64,000 bases of DNA from Candidatus Zixiibacteriota bacterium (GCA_900498245.1 LS998015.1:435882-499881), one strand, 5' to 3'; shown: positions 1 through 9,236, numbered from the stretch's first letter. The notes: generated by a model from the letters alone, not told the origin. Program-made: numbers and translations.

Positions 1-584
1 GCGGCCGACTGCATGCCGCGAATATCGCCTCCCTCAGCCTGAGCCGCATCCAGCGCCGCCATCATTTTGTCGGCGAGGTCGCCGGGGGTTGCTTCGAACG
101 CCTTGGCCATGGCGCCCCAGACGGTGTTTTTAAGCATGAGGTTGGCCTGCACCGAATAATTTTTGCCGATCAGGTGTCCCGCCTCGGCGATACATTTGCT
201 GCCGGTATGGGTGGCGATAACGCCGTTTTTATCGATCATCGCCACCTGCCGGACGGCGTTATTAGAATCGCTGGCGAGAAGCCCGACCAGGGCCTCTTTG
301 GCCGATTTGCCGTTTTTCATCATATCGAGGCCGAGCGGGCCGTAGGCGAAATCGACCAGGGACTGGGTCGCCACGGCGCCGATACCCGGTTCCAGCCAGA
401 TAACATCGGCGACCTTGAAATAATGCGACTGCACGGCGGCCCCGAACTCACCGGTGGCGCTGTCGTAGCAGACAATCGAAAAGGTGTGGACCGGTCGGAG
501 GGGCATATCGAATTGAGTTCTGTCGGCGGCGGTAAGATTTGACGTCAGAAAAAGGATAAGTGCGATTGTCAGAATGTAGCGCAT
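1..584 (-). CDS. DUF1028 family secreted protein (3' end cut by window edge)
   Basis: An open frame on the minus strand starts at ATG 584 and runs off the left edge, so the C-terminus is missing. This start was chosen because AAAGGAG lies 6 bases upstream; an in-frame ATG at 590 has no room for a ribosome binding site. The first 20 or so residues form a hydrophobic signal peptide. The mature part has the DUF1028 layout: an N-terminal HTFSIVCYD-like strand, then a GEFGAAVQS segment, a GIGAVATQS segment and a KNYSVQANLM segment. Family members adopt an Ntn-hydrolase-like fold, but their substrate is not established. Function remains unknown. Confidence 0.8.
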   Translation of the reverse strand, partial: MRYILTIALILFLTSNLTAADRTQFDMPLRPVHTFSIVCYDSATGEFGAAVQSHYFKVADVIWLEPGIGAVATQSLVDFAYGPLGLDMMKNGKSAKEALVGLLASDSNNAVRQVAMIDKNGVIATHTGSKCIAEAGHLIGKNYSVQANLMLKNTVWGAMAKAFEATPGDLADKMMAALDAAQAEGGDIRGMQSA

Positions 585-640
585 ATCCATCTCCTTTGAG
601 TAAATTTTAAATAGTACGCGATTCAATTCTCGATATTGGA

Positions 641-1795
641 CTATATTGATACTGACATTTTCATGTAATTGAGAGTGATATCATACCAGGGGGTGACCCG
701 GCCGTAATCATACCGGAAATCGAGATTTCGCAAAAACCCGGCCCCCCGTTTTCGGCTATTCTCGGGTCCGGAGTAAAATCTTTCAATCACTCCCTTCAGA
801 GACACACCGAATCCCCAGGTTTTGGTCCTCTGGGCGTTATCATCGACATCGCGATTCCCGATTCGTCCGTACAGAATATCGAACAGGCCCAACTCAATGC
901 CCCAGTGTCTCAGGTTCTCATCGCTATTATCCGACGATCCTTTCAAGGATAAATTATTTACATAGTCAATCTGAAGAACCGGGTTCAGGGTCAGGACAGT
1001 AAAGTTGTTACGGCTTATGTAGAGCGGCAGAGACAGGCCAAGAGATTTTATTTTGTCACTATAGCGATTGTAGTCGTGTCCGATATTGGAGATAACGTAA
1101 GCCAGAGAAGGGGTGAATCGCAATTTATACCCGTCCGACAAGTCCCGGGAATTTTCCCCACTTCCTTGCGGCAACCACTGAACCATGAAGCCGATGTCGT
1201 GAACATAATATTCGACCGTGTCCTCAAGCAAGACGCCATTAAATATGTTTTCGGAATTAAGAACCTTATATGAATATCCGGCGCCGACACGGAATTGGCT
1301 GATATCGATGGCCGCGGCGGCGGTGTAGAATGTCATATGATGGGCAAATTTGACGGGGATGGGGAGATATTCATAGGATATGGCGTATAATTCATCCTGT
1401 ACCGTTCTCTCCGAGTAGGCCAGGGCCAGGGAAAAGCCGATTTTGTTGAGGTCATCTCGAGTCCGGCTGATCAGGGGAACACGCGCGCTTCCGGCGAATG
1501 TGCGAATCCGGAAATTACCATCGCGGCCGGGAAGGAGTTTGGTGCTGTTGGGAAAGGAAAAAGCGGCCAGTTTGATTAAGTGAAACAATCCCAAAGCCCC
1601 GGGGTTGTGCAGAGAGGACTCTTCGTCGATCAGATTAATGGTGCATAATCCCATCGAAATGGCGCGGGCCGAACCGGTCGGAAAGGCCCCGTCCCAGGTG
1701 CCGATTTTATCCTGCGACAGCAATATGGGGGCGGACATAAGAACCAGCGCCGCCGCCGTACCAATGATTTTTGAAATGAATGACGGTCTTGACAT
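641..1795 (-). CDS. PorV/PorQ-like outer membrane beta-barrel protein
   Basis: The product is 384 residues. The frame is open to 1879, but ATG 1795 follows GGGGAGG at a 5-base spacing and begins a clear signal peptide, so it is preferred. After the signal comes GSARAISMG...NPGALG, the N-terminal signature of PorV/PorQ (UPF0164-like) outer-membrane proteins. Alternating amphipathic strands and many aromatic residues fill the rest, as expected for a barrel. Relatives take part in type IX secretion or fatty-acid-transporter-like roles in the FCB group. No other type IX secretion gene lies nearby, so the role here is open. Confidence 0.6.
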   Translation of the reverse strand: MSRPSFISKIIGTAAALVLMSAPILLSQDKIGTWDGAFPTGSARAISMGLCTINLIDEESSLHNPGALGLFHLIKLAAFSFPNSTKLLPGRDGNFRIRTFAGSARVPLISRTRDDLNKIGFSLALAYSERTVQDELYAISYEYLPIPVKFAHHMTFYTAAAAIDISQFRVGAGYSYKVLNSENIFNGVLLEDTVEYYVHDIGFMVQWLPQGSGENSRDLSDGYKLRFTPSLAYVISNIGHDYNRYSDKIKSLGLSLPLYISRNNFTVLTLNPVLQIDYVNNLSLKGSSDNSDENLRHWGIELGLFDILYGRIGNRDVDDNAQRTKTWGFGVSLKGVIERFYSGPENSRKRGAGFLRNLDFRYDYGRVTPWYDITLNYMKMSVSI

Positions 1796-1912
1796 CAATA
1801 CCTCCCCAAAGACATAATCCAGAAAGTGGAATGTCTGAAATTTCAATTGTAAAATATCTTTTCGCCGGCCGGAGGGCAAGGGAAATTAGAAGGGGATAAA
1901 CAGGAGACCGAA

Positions 1913-2692
1913 CTAAAAAGTGATTTCACCGATGAAGAAGGTCACGGCCTGGCCGCTGATAAGGACGCGGTTGCCCAGGAATTCGCAGAATATTTCGCCG
2001 CGACGTTTCGATTCCTGATGGGCGTGCATTACTCTTTTGCCGAGCCGCTCCGCCCAGAAGGGAATGAGGGCGGTATGGGCCGAGCCGGTGACAGGGTCCT
2101 CGTTGATGCCGAGCCGGGGGGCAAAGAAACGAGAAAGAAAATCGCAGTCGGTTCCGGGGGCGGTGACGATGACGGCATGGGCATCGATTTTACCCAGGAG
2201 ATCGAAATTCGGTTTGAGGTTGATGATATCGTCGGGTGATTTATAGACCGCAAAGATGTCACGCGATGTCAGAATTTCGGCCGGTTCCTTACCCAGGGCC
2301 TCGACAAGGTTATCAGGCATTTCAATCGGGCGCGGTTTATCGGCGGGGAAATTGAGGGATATCATGGTTCCGGTGCGGGTGACAATAAGTTCTCCGCCTT
2401 TGCTCATGAAGACAATGCGGTTTCCTTCGAATCCGAGATGATTAAATAAGACATGGCCGGTTGCAAGAGTCGGATGGCCGGCGAGATTTATTTCGGCCAC
2501 CGGGGTGAACCAGCGGATTTCGAAATGCTCGTCGCGCCGTATAAAGAAGGCGGTTTCGGAGAGATTGTTTTCGGCGGCGATATTCTGCATCAAATCATCG
2601 GGGATCCATCGCTCGAGCGGGCAGACGGCGGCGGGGTTGCCGCCGAATAATTTGCCGGTAAAAGCATCGACCTGATAAATGGGAATTTTCAT
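1913..2692 (-). CDS. PhzF family epimerase/isomerase
   Basis: The product is 259 residues, close to the usual PhzF length. The start at 2692 gives the typical beginning MKIPIYQVDAF; an upstream in-frame ATG at 2728 would add an unconserved tail. Visible family features are FGGNPAAVCPL near residue 20, the catalytic glutamate in the NNLSETAFF segment, AGHPTLATGH near residue 70, and DPVTGSAHTAL in the C-terminal half. Members share a diaminopimelate-epimerase fold and act on small molecules. No phenazine genes are present, so the substrate is unknown. A palindromic repeat separates it from selD upstream. Confidence 0.9.
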   Translation of the reverse strand: MKIPIYQVDAFTGKLFGGNPAAVCPLERWIPDDLMQNIAAENNLSETAFFIRRDEHFEIRWFTPVAEINLAGHPTLATGHVLFNHLGFEGNRIVFMSKGGELIVTRTGTMISLNFPADKPRPIEMPDNLVEALGKEPAEILTSRDIFAVYKSPDDIINLKPNFDLLGKIDAHAVIVTAPGTDCDFLSRFFAPRLGINEDPVTGSAHTALIPFWAERLGKRVMHAHQESKRRGEIFCEFLGNRVLISGQAVTFFIGEITF

Positions 2693-2742
2693 AAAATCAT
2701 CACATGTATTACTATAAATAGCGTCCATTAATAATCAAAGGC

Positions 2743-2763
2743 GGGCAGGCGCAAGACCTGCCC
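2743..2763. repeat. REP-like palindrome between selD and the phzF-family gene
   Basis: GGGCAGG and CCTGCCC are perfect 7-base arms around the loop CGCAAGA. It directly abuts the selD stop codon. There is no T-run on either side, so it is more likely a dispersed palindromic repeat than a simple terminator. It resembles the hairpins around the REP-associated transposase at 13 kb. Confidence 0.6.
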
Positions 2764-3822
2764 CTACAATTCAACTATTATCTCCTTCTCAACATTATTT
2801 ATGACGTCACCAATTTCAAATGCCGTCAAATTCCGTTTTCGAGCCATTTCCGAGAATTTCGCGGCGTCATCGGGAGAAAGGGCGATCAATAATCCCCCCG
2901 AAGTCTGCGGGTCGTGCAGAAGGAATTTTTGGGCATCGGTCAGGTTCGGCGGCAGTTGCACTTTGTCGGCCATATATTCGATATTGGCGTTGGTGCCGCC
3001 CGGCACGGCCCATTCTTCGGCGAATCTGATAACATTGGGCAAAAGCGGCAATTTGTCCCAATAGAATCGGATAGTAACATCGGAACAATGCGCCATCTCA
3101 TAGGCATGGCCAAGGAGGCCGAAGCCGGTGATATCGGTGGCGGCATGGGCGCCGCATGCCACCATAAGTTCCGAGGCGACATTATTGAGGGTGGTCATGC
3201 CGACGGTGACAGTCACAATATCTTCGGGCGACGCCAGATTTTTTTTGATGGCGGTCGTGATCAGTCCGGTTCCGAGCGGTTTGGTAAGGAAAATCCGGTC
3301 GCCGACTTTCGCCCCGACATTACGGATGATTTTGTCAATATCAATGATGCCGGTGACAGCCACTCCGTATTTGAGTTCTTTATCCTTGATGGAATGCCCG
3401 CCGACAATGACGGCGCCGGCTTCGCGGATTTTTTCGGCCCCGCCCAGAAGAATCCGGCTTAGGATTTCGGGCGGCATGGTCCCCTCGGGAAAACCGACAA
3501 TATTGAGCGCGGTAAGCGGTTTTCCCCCCATGGCATAAATGTCCGAGAGAGCATTGGCGGCCGCCACCTGGCCGAAAGCATAGGGGTCATCCAGGATAGG
3601 CGGGAAAAAGTCGACGGTCTGCACCAATGCCTGACGGTCATCTATCCGAAAGATGCCGGCGTCATCTGAGGTCTCGAATCCGACCAGAAGGTTAGGGTTC
3701 GGCTCGGAAGGCAAGTTTTTGAGCAAATCGGCCAAAAACTTTGGCCCCAATTTTGACGCTCAACCGGCGCAGGTGACTTCGGCGGTCAATTTTACCGTAA
3801 TCTGTTCTTTCTCGTTTTTCAT
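2764..3822 (-). CDS. selD: Selenide, water dikinase (selenophosphate synthase), itself a selenoprotein
   Basis: SelD makes selenophosphate from selenide and ATP for selenocysteine and selenouridine synthesis. The conventional frame begins only after a TGA at 3762-3760. Reading that codon as selenocysteine extends the protein to ATG 3822 and gives 352 residues, the normal family length. Residues 17-23 then read T-C-A-G-U-A-S, followed by K, which matches the SelD active-site loop where Cys or Sec precedes the catalytic lysine. Downstream, DDAGIF, TVDFFPPI, GQVAAANALSDIYAMGG and DPQTSGGLL are classic SelD segments. A SECIS-like hairpin follows the UGA. The start has no strong Shine-Dalgarno sequence. 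The organism must therefore encode SelA, SelB and tRNA-Sec elsewhere. Confidence 0.93.
3730..3746 (-). promoter_or_regulatory. bacterial SECIS-like hairpin in selD
   Basis: On the mRNA strand, 13 bases after the UGA at 3762-3760, GGCCAAA and UUUGGCC form a 7-bp stem around the loop GUU. Bacterial SECIS elements lie just downstream of the UGA and carry a GU at the tip of the apical loop, which this shows. It would recruit SelB carrying Sec-tRNA. Confidence 0.75.
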
Positions 3823-4002
3823 AAGGACACGAAGAAAATACGGTTCTTTTGCCCGGCTTGTCAAGAAGTTAGGGGACGATCGAAAATATTCAAAAAGCAC
3901 TGACAGTCCTTGTCAGCGGCCGGTTTTATCATACCTGCGACAGAAACGGGCCGAAGCGAAAGTAGCACAAGTCCGGGGAATCCTGAAAGGAGGGATTTTT
4001 TT

Positions 4003-5364
4003 ATGAAATGTCGCGGAATTATTAATCGCCTGGTGATGCCCTGGTATTATTCCCGGTACGGGGGAGCTCCGAATTTGTGTCCCACCTGCCATGAATTGAT
4101 CAATCATAATGAATGGGACCGGTCCCGCCTTGAGGCCTATCAGTTTTATGCTCTCAGGAAAATTTTAATACATGCCGGGAACCATACGAAATATTACCGG
4201 GGCCTGTTCGACGAATACGGATTCAAACCGGAAAAGATGTCGGCACCCGATGAATTGAGCGGTCTTCCGCTTTTGACCAAGGAGATAATTCGGGCGCGTT
4301 TCGATGACCTGCTGGCGGATAATTATGACCACACCATGCGGCATATCTCGTACACCGGGGGAACGACAGGGGTCAAAGTAAAAATCTGCCGCGATAATGA
4401 TTGCCGGGGAAAGCGAACCGTGTTTCAATGGCGCTCCGACAATTGGACGGGGTGGAAATTACATTCCCGAATAGCGGTGATATGGCCCGCCGCTCAGGAT
4501 ATAATCCCCGGGGCATCATTCAAGCAGAGGTTCGCCGACAGGTATATCAGTCGGGAAAGAGTCTATTTTGCCGGGGTGTTGAACGAGAAATCGCTGGCCG
4601 ACGTGGCGTCCGATTTGAGAAAATTTCGACCCCGCCTGATTCGATGTTTCCCCTCGCCGGGGTTGGAGGTGGCGCGCTATCTTTGGGAAAGAAATATTGG
4701 TATCGATAGCATCGAAGCCGTGATATCCACGGGAGAACCCCTTTATCCGCATCAGCGGCGCCTTCTGGAGCGAGGGTTCATGGCGCCGGTGCACAATCTG
4801 TACGCTTCCCGGGAGACGGGCACGACCGCCGCGGAATGCCGGAATCGTCACAACCTCCATATTGCGACCGACTCGGTATATTTGGAGATAGTGCGCGACG
4901 GCAAAACGCAGCCCCCCGGCGCGGAAGGTGAAATTGTCCTGACCGATTTGTGCAATTACGGTATGCCGCTGATTCGGTATGCCATCAATGATTGCGGAAT
5001 GCTGACCGGGCAAAATTGCCAATGCGGGCTGCCGTTCCCGACGCTGGCCGGGGTGGTGGGAAGAAGTTGCGACAATTTCATCGACGCCGACGGGAACATT
5101 GTCGTCTCGGCCTCGCTGGTGCTTCATCTTATAGATGAAGGACCGGCGGTCGGGCAGGTGCAGTTGATACAGGAAAGCCGGACCGAAATATTGGTGCGTA
5201 TTTCCGCCAATCCCCATCCCGATCAGGAGGTTCTCAATTATTATGAGCGGACCCTGCGCCGGATAATCAAGGGTCTGGAGGTGGTGAAGTTCAGTATCGT
5301 AGATAAAATTGAAGCCGAAAAGTCGGGGAAATACCGTTTTGCCATCTGCCGGGTAGGGAACTGA
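4003..5364 (+). CDS. PaaK/CapK-like AMP-forming ligase
   Basis: The product is 453 residues from ATG 4003, which follows AAGGAGG at a 9-base spacing; the frame is open further upstream, but that part has no support. The family activates carboxylic acids as acyl-adenylates, usually for transfer to CoA. The phosphate-binding loop SYTGGTTGVKVKI lies near residue 115, the YASRETGT adenine-binding segment near residue 267, and GVVGRSCDNF marks the start of the mobile C-terminal domain. N-terminal CPTC and later CQCG pairs could bind zinc. PaaK-like proteins also occur in cell-surface polysaccharide loci, so phenylacetate is not necessarily the substrate. It stands alone and divergent from selD. 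Confidence 0.8.
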   Translation: MKCRGIINRLVMPWYYSRYGGAPNLCPTCHELINHNEWDRSRLEAYQFYALRKILIHAGNHTKYYRGLFDEYGFKPEKMSAPDELSGLPLLTKEIIRARFDDLLADNYDHTMRHISYTGGTTGVKVKICRDNDCRGKRTVFQWRSDNWTGWKLHSRIAVIWPAAQDIIPGASFKQRFADRYISRERVYFAGVLNEKSLADVASDLRKFRPRLIRCFPSPGLEVARYLWERNIGIDSIEAVISTGEPLYPHQRRLLERGFMAPVHNLYASRETGTTAAECRNRHNLHIATDSVYLEIVRDGKTQPPGAEGEIVLTDLCNYGMPLIRYAINDCGMLTGQNCQCGLPFPTLAGVVGRSCDNFIDADGNIVVSASLVLHLIDEGPAVGQVQLIQESRTEILVRISANPHPDQEVLNYYERTLRRIIKGLEVVKFSIVDKIEAEKSGKYRFAICRVGN

Positions 5365-5380
5365 CAATTTCGGAAGGGAT

Positions 5381-6379
5381 TCAACGGACCAGATAGGCCA
5401 GGCGGCTTTTCTGACGGTAACGGATCTCTTTCGGAATGGATTTGATGATGGAATTTATATATAGTTTTATTTCTTTTATTTTATCACTGAATTTAAGATT
5501 CTCGCAGGCGCGACGGTACCAATAGGCCGATTCGATAACATTGAAATAGTTGCCCGGTTTTGTCTTGAGTCGCTGGAGGAGTTGATAATAAATATCCGCC
5601 GCTTTTTCATAGTCGCCGTCTTTGAAAAACGACTCCGCCAGCGGCCAAAGAAAATTGTTGCCGTCGGGATAGGCACTCAGCAAGCGCGAGCACAGGGCAA
5701 TCGCGGAATCGTATTTTTTCTCCTCGATAAAAATCCAAATCATGGCGGCCCGGGCCGATTGAGACGAAAAATAGGAGGAATCGATGGCCAGTTTAATTTC
5801 GGAAATCCCCTTCAGTCGATCATCGCTGAAGATTCCGGCGGTGCGGAGCAATCCGGCTTTTACCGATTTCCAGTAATGATAGGAGCCGAGGCCGAGGTAG
5901 AGGTCATACAGAGTGGAATCGGCGGCCAGCCCATCCTGATAATAACCTTTGGCTTTGAGGCCCAGGGTAAGAGCCGCGAAGCGCGAACCGAAGCGGGCCT
6001 CAAAAAGGGAACGATAGGCCGCTTGATGACCTAAGTACAAAAAGCAGACCGCCGAATCGCGACGACTGCAATGTGAGAGACGCCGATTGGCGTAAAAGGC
6101 CACACTATCCAGCATACGAAGAAACCGCCGTCCGTAGGTTTCGTCCTCGCGGTCAATCATTTCCGCCTGCAAGACAGTGGCGGGAAAAAGAAATGCGGCG
6201 GGGTCGGTATTGTCGATAGACCGCAGGGAATCAAAAATGGCGGACGCCTCATCCCAGCGGCTGTCGAAAATGGCTTCCTGCCCGGCCCGGATTATATCAA
6301 TTTTTTCCGGGGTCAAGAGACAACTGTCGGACGGCGCGGCAAGGGTCAGGAAGAAGAGGGTTCCGAAAATCGCGATCAT
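5381..6379 (-). CDS. Exported TPR protein, paralogue of the next gene
   Basis: The product is 332 residues with an N-terminal signal peptide (MIAIFGTLFFLTLAAP). Helical TPR-like units follow, with typical patterns such as AAIFDSLRSIDNTDPAAFLFPATVL and DGDYEKAADIYYQLL. LYDLYLGLGSYHYWKS near residue 165 is nearly identical to a segment of the upstream neighbour, so the pair arose by tandem duplication. Its start overlaps the upstream stop by 4 bases, which indicates translational coupling. It probably belongs to the sigma / anti-sigma operon and may act in envelope-stress sensing, but no enzymatic motif is visible. Confidence 0.75.
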   Translation of the reverse strand: MIAIFGTLFFLTLAAPSDSCLLTPEKIDIIRAGQEAIFDSRWDEASAIFDSLRSIDNTDPAAFLFPATVLQAEMIDREDETYGRRFLRMLDSVAFYANRRLSHCSRRDSAVCFLYLGHQAAYRSLFEARFGSRFAALTLGLKAKGYYQDGLAADSTLYDLYLGLGSYHYWKSVKAGLLRTAGIFSDDRLKGISEIKLAIDSSYFSSQSARAAMIWIFIEEKKYDSAIALCSRLLSAYPDGNNFLWPLAESFFKDGDYEKAADIYYQLLQRLKTKPGNYFNVIESAYWYRRACENLKFSDKIKEIKLYINSIIKSIPKEIRYRQKSRLAYLVR

Positions 6380-7410
6380 CGGACCGAGGGGGCGAAAGAT
6401 TCGGCTTTGTCGAGCGTTTCGAGATAGTAGGCGTTGGAGCGGCCCATTTTTCTGTCGGCGATGATCCGATCGATAATCTTTTTGGCGGTTTCTTTATCCC
6501 CGCGCTTGGAGAATATTCGGGCGCTTTGGAACTCAGCTTCATAGAGTCCGAAAGGATCGAAATAGGGTGATGATTTCCAGGCGAGGCGCAGTTGGCGGAT
6601 GCACTCATCGGCATCATCAAGGCGGCCGACCGCTATCAGGGCCTGGGCTTCATATAGCAGGCGATAGGGGTCATGGGGATTGCCGGGGGTAAGGGAATCG
6701 GCCAGAGCAATGGCCTCGGCATAGCGTTCCTCGGTGAAATAGATGCGGATCAATGATTCCTCGGCATTATATGACGCCAAGAAACCATGCTCGGCGGCGA
6801 TTTTTATTTCGGCGATGCCCTGGTCGCGCTGGTCGCTGATAAAGGGGAGCCAGAGGAAATCCTTGGCCTTGATTGTCCGGTAGTAGTGATATGCCCCCAG
6901 TCCCAGATAAGCATCATACAAGGTGCTGTCGAGTTTTAAGGAGCGATTCAAATCCGAGGTGCAGGACAGGCCATCCCGAAAGGCACCGAACCAGTTACCG
7001 TGAAAGGCGCGGAGAAGGGCGCGGTAGCCATAGGAAGCCCCGGTGATGAAGTACCAATCGCCGTTATCCGGATCGACGGTTTTACGCCCGTCGGCCAGGG
7101 TGATGGCGCTGTCGAGATAAAGAGCAATGCTGTCTTTGAAGCGATCGGTCCGATATGATTCGGAAATGCTTTGATATATTGTCCCGAGGATGAAATAGCC
7201 GACCGGATTGAAGGGTTCCTCTTGAATCAGGGTATTGGTCTCATCGATGGCGTCGGCAAAATTATAGTACCATATATTATGCGCGATTTTCAGCGTTTTA
7301 TCGCTTCGAACCGGCGTTTCGGCAGTCACCCGACCGGGAACCAATAGCAGAACGATTATAAAAGGCGAGATTATTTCGTATATCGATGTTGAAAAGTGCC
7401 CGTTACGCAT
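6376..7410 (-). CDS. Exported TPR protein, paralogue of the previous gene
   Basis: The product is 344 residues from ATG 7410; the adjoining GTG at 7413 is less likely. A signal peptide or membrane anchor (IVLLLVPG) is followed by repeated helix pairs. LYDAYLGLGAYHYYRTIKA and the sequence around RDQGIAEIKIAAEHG align with the downstream paralogue. RYAEAIALADSLTPGNPHDPYR is a good TPR match. The gene is 46 bases downstream of the anti-sigma gene on the same strand. Function is unknown beyond probable protein-protein interaction in the periplasm. Confidence 0.75.
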   Translation of the reverse strand: MRNGHFSTSIYEIISPFIIVLLLVPGRVTAETPVRSDKTLKIAHNIWYYNFADAIDETNTLIQEEPFNPVGYFILGTIYQSISESYRTDRFKDSIALYLDSAITLADGRKTVDPDNGDWYFITGASYGYRALLRAFHGNWFGAFRDGLSCTSDLNRSLKLDSTLYDAYLGLGAYHYYRTIKAKDFLWLPFISDQRDQGIAEIKIAAEHGFLASYNAEESLIRIYFTEERYAEAIALADSLTPGNPHDPYRLLYEAQALIAVGRLDDADECIRQLRLAWKSSPYFDPFGLYEAEFQSARIFSKRGDKETAKKIIDRIIADRKMGRSNAYYLETLDKAESFAPSVR

Positions 7411-7456
7411 CACGTATAATATTTGCCAAAAACGAAGAAAAGGGCAATATATTTTT

Positions 7457-8233
7457 TTAGAGAGGCACGATGGCCGAAATCAGAACGGGAAGATCAATCT
7501 TCTTATTTTCGGAAACCGCTATAAATATGGTATTTCCCCTGGTCCAGTAAACCACCTGACATTGCAGACAGATAAGCTTGAAATATTCGGTTCCTTCGGA
7601 AATTTCCCGCGCAAAGCCCGGCATTTCCATATCGGCGGCATTGCCGACGAACAACGATACTTGACTCTCCCCGTTGTCATAGCGCAGGTGAACAAAATGT
7701 TGTCCCCGGATGTCGTCGAAACCGGCGTGGGCGAGGCTGAAGCCCTGGGGATCGCTATTTATGGCCAGATGCATGGAACCGGCCAGGTAATCCTTAACGC
7801 CGTCAAGAGCGGCAGCACTGATGATTTGACCACCCGCAGTATTGTCCGCGGTCATATGGTTTTTCTCAAAGGGGTAGACAAATTTCTGATGGCGGTAAAA
7901 TTGAGCGACAGCCAGCGCCGCGGTGACAAATAAAATAAGAGCGGCCGCGGAGGCCAGATAGAGCAGCCGCTTGCGCAGGGGCGACGGCTGACGGTAGGAG
8001 GTCTCGGTTTGAGCATCTTCGATGCGGCTCAGGATTTTGGCTTTGAGCTGGGCCGATTTGACCGACGAGGTGCTTTTTTCCGTGACAAAGGCCTTGAACA
8101 TTTTCTCGAATTCATAGCGCGACATGCAGTCGGAGCAATGAGCGAGGTGCTTTTTCACCTCTTCGATATCGATATCGCTGGCCTCTTTATCAATTACTTC
8201 ATAGAGCAATCGCAGGGCTTCTTGACATGTCAT
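7457..8233 (-). CDS. Anti-sigma factor with zinc-finger (ZAS/zf-HC2) domain
   Basis: The product is 258 residues. Residues 1-40 carry the anti-sigma zinc motif: an early Cys (MTCQEAL) and HLAHCSDC, giving the HxxxCxxC pattern. One transmembrane helix (LLYLASAAALILFVTAALAVAQF) lies near residues 90-112, followed by a periplasmic domain of about 145 residues. Its ATG overlaps the sigma-factor stop as ATGA. By analogy with RsrA/ChrR-type pairs it would hold the sigma factor at the membrane until a signal releases it. Two cysteines late in the sequence (LICLQCQVV) could be redox-active. Confidence 0.9.
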   Translation of the reverse strand: MTCQEALRLLYEVIDKEASDIDIEEVKKHLAHCSDCMSRYEFEKMFKAFVTEKSTSSVKSAQLKAKILSRIEDAQTETSYRQPSPLRKRLLYLASAAALILFVTAALAVAQFYRHQKFVYPFEKNHMTADNTAGGQIISAAALDGVKDYLAGSMHLAINSDPQGFSLAHAGFDDIRGQHFVHLRYDNGESQVSLFVGNAADMEMPGFAREISEGTEYFKLICLQCQVVYWTRGNTIFIAVSENKKIDLPVLISAIVPL

Positions 8234-8805
8234 TTAGCTGCTTCCTTGATGAAACCATTCTTTATGGCGTATTCCCACAAGGATTTTTGAAGAAGTTTGC
8301 GTCCCCGGTGCAATCGTGATTTGACGGTCCCGATATTGAGGCCGGCGATTTCGGCGATCTCCTGATAACTGAACCCTTCCAGAAAAGAGAGAACCACCAC
8401 CAATCGGAAGTCTTCGGGTAATTCCTCGATTGCTTTCTTGACATCATCATCAAAAACCTTGGCGAAGAAATGCTGCTCGGGGTTTTCGGAAGGTCCCAGA
8501 GCCGCGAGTTGGCCGAACAGGAAATCATCATCGACATCCTGCAGATCGACCACCTGCGGTGTGCGCGACTTCGCCCGGTAGTTGTTGATAAAGATGTTGG
8601 TCATTATCTTGAACAACCAGGCGCGGCAATTAGAACCCTCTTCGAACTTGTCCCAGAAACGGTACGCTTTCAAAAACGTCTCCTGCACCAGGTCATCGGC
8701 TTCATTTTCGTTGCGGGTCATCCGCAAAGCCGTGCGATGCAGGGAGTCGACATGAATCAGCGCTTCCGCTTCAAACCGTTCCTTCTTTTTGTTATCACCC
8801 GACAT
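8230..8805 (-). CDS. ECF-type RNA polymerase sigma factor
   Basis: The product is 191 residues from ATG 8805; a TTG at 8817 is an alternative start. Region 2 includes NEADDLVQETFLKAYRFWDKF and NCRAWLFKIMTNIFINNYR. Region 4 includes EELPEDFRLVVVLSFLEGFSYQEIAEI and a GTVKSRLHRGRKLL recognition helix. Region 3 is absent, as in ECF (RpoE/SigE-like) factors. The gene is translationally coupled to the membrane anti-sigma factor and followed by two TPR genes, which are probably part of its regulon or signalling chain. Confidence 0.93.
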   Translation of the reverse strand: MSGDNKKKERFEAEALIHVDSLHRTALRMTRNENEADDLVQETFLKAYRFWDKFEEGSNCRAWLFKIMTNIFINNYRAKSRTPQVVDLQDVDDDFLFGQLAALGPSENPEQHFFAKVFDDDVKKAIEELPEDFRLVVVLSFLEGFSYQEIAEIAGLNIGTVKSRLHRGRKLLQKSLWEYAIKNGFIKEAAK

Positions 8806-8817
8806 CCGGTCGCTCAA

Positions 8818-9236
8818 TTCTTTCTATATGTGGCCGGCCGGTTCGGGCAAATAGTTAATTCATTGATATATAACATAACCGGCTCGGCCGATGTTCCTCT
8901 GCCGCTTAATTTGGACCCCTAAAGGGACTACTTGTGGCGGCGGAGCAGACATTTACCATATCACTGATACACAGTTTCCGCTCAAAGGAATCAGAAATCC
9001 TTTTATATAAACTTAAGCCGGAGCGACGGTTTTGGCAAGACAAAACGGATTTCCCCTATCAATTATCGGCAGTTTGGCGGAATTAGGCGGAGAAGGAGGT
9101 TTATTTATCGCTGTAAGTAATTTATAAATAATGACTTGTGAGATTGTTGCGGCCGCTTTGGAGAAAATGACGCCCGGTTCCATTTTTTCGAAAAAAACTG
9201 GAGTAAGTGGCAGGCAATTCCGATATAAATAATATC
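8818..9236. other. Intergenic region without a recognised gene
   Basis: About 420 bases separate the divergent sigma-factor and lipoprotein genes, so promoters for both should lie here. The only distinct structure seen is the palindrome TTTTTTCGAAAAAA near 9183-9196. No ORF with a convincing ribosome binding site was found. Confidence 0.5.

Noticed and set aside
2764-3750. selD starting after the TGA at 3760
   Set aside because: The short version lacks the catalytic loop and has no ribosome binding site; selenocysteine readthrough explains the longer protein.
4516-5367. Minus-strand frame of 283 codons opposite the PaaK-like gene
   Set aside because: It is a codon-bias shadow rich in His, Arg and Gln with no family signal.
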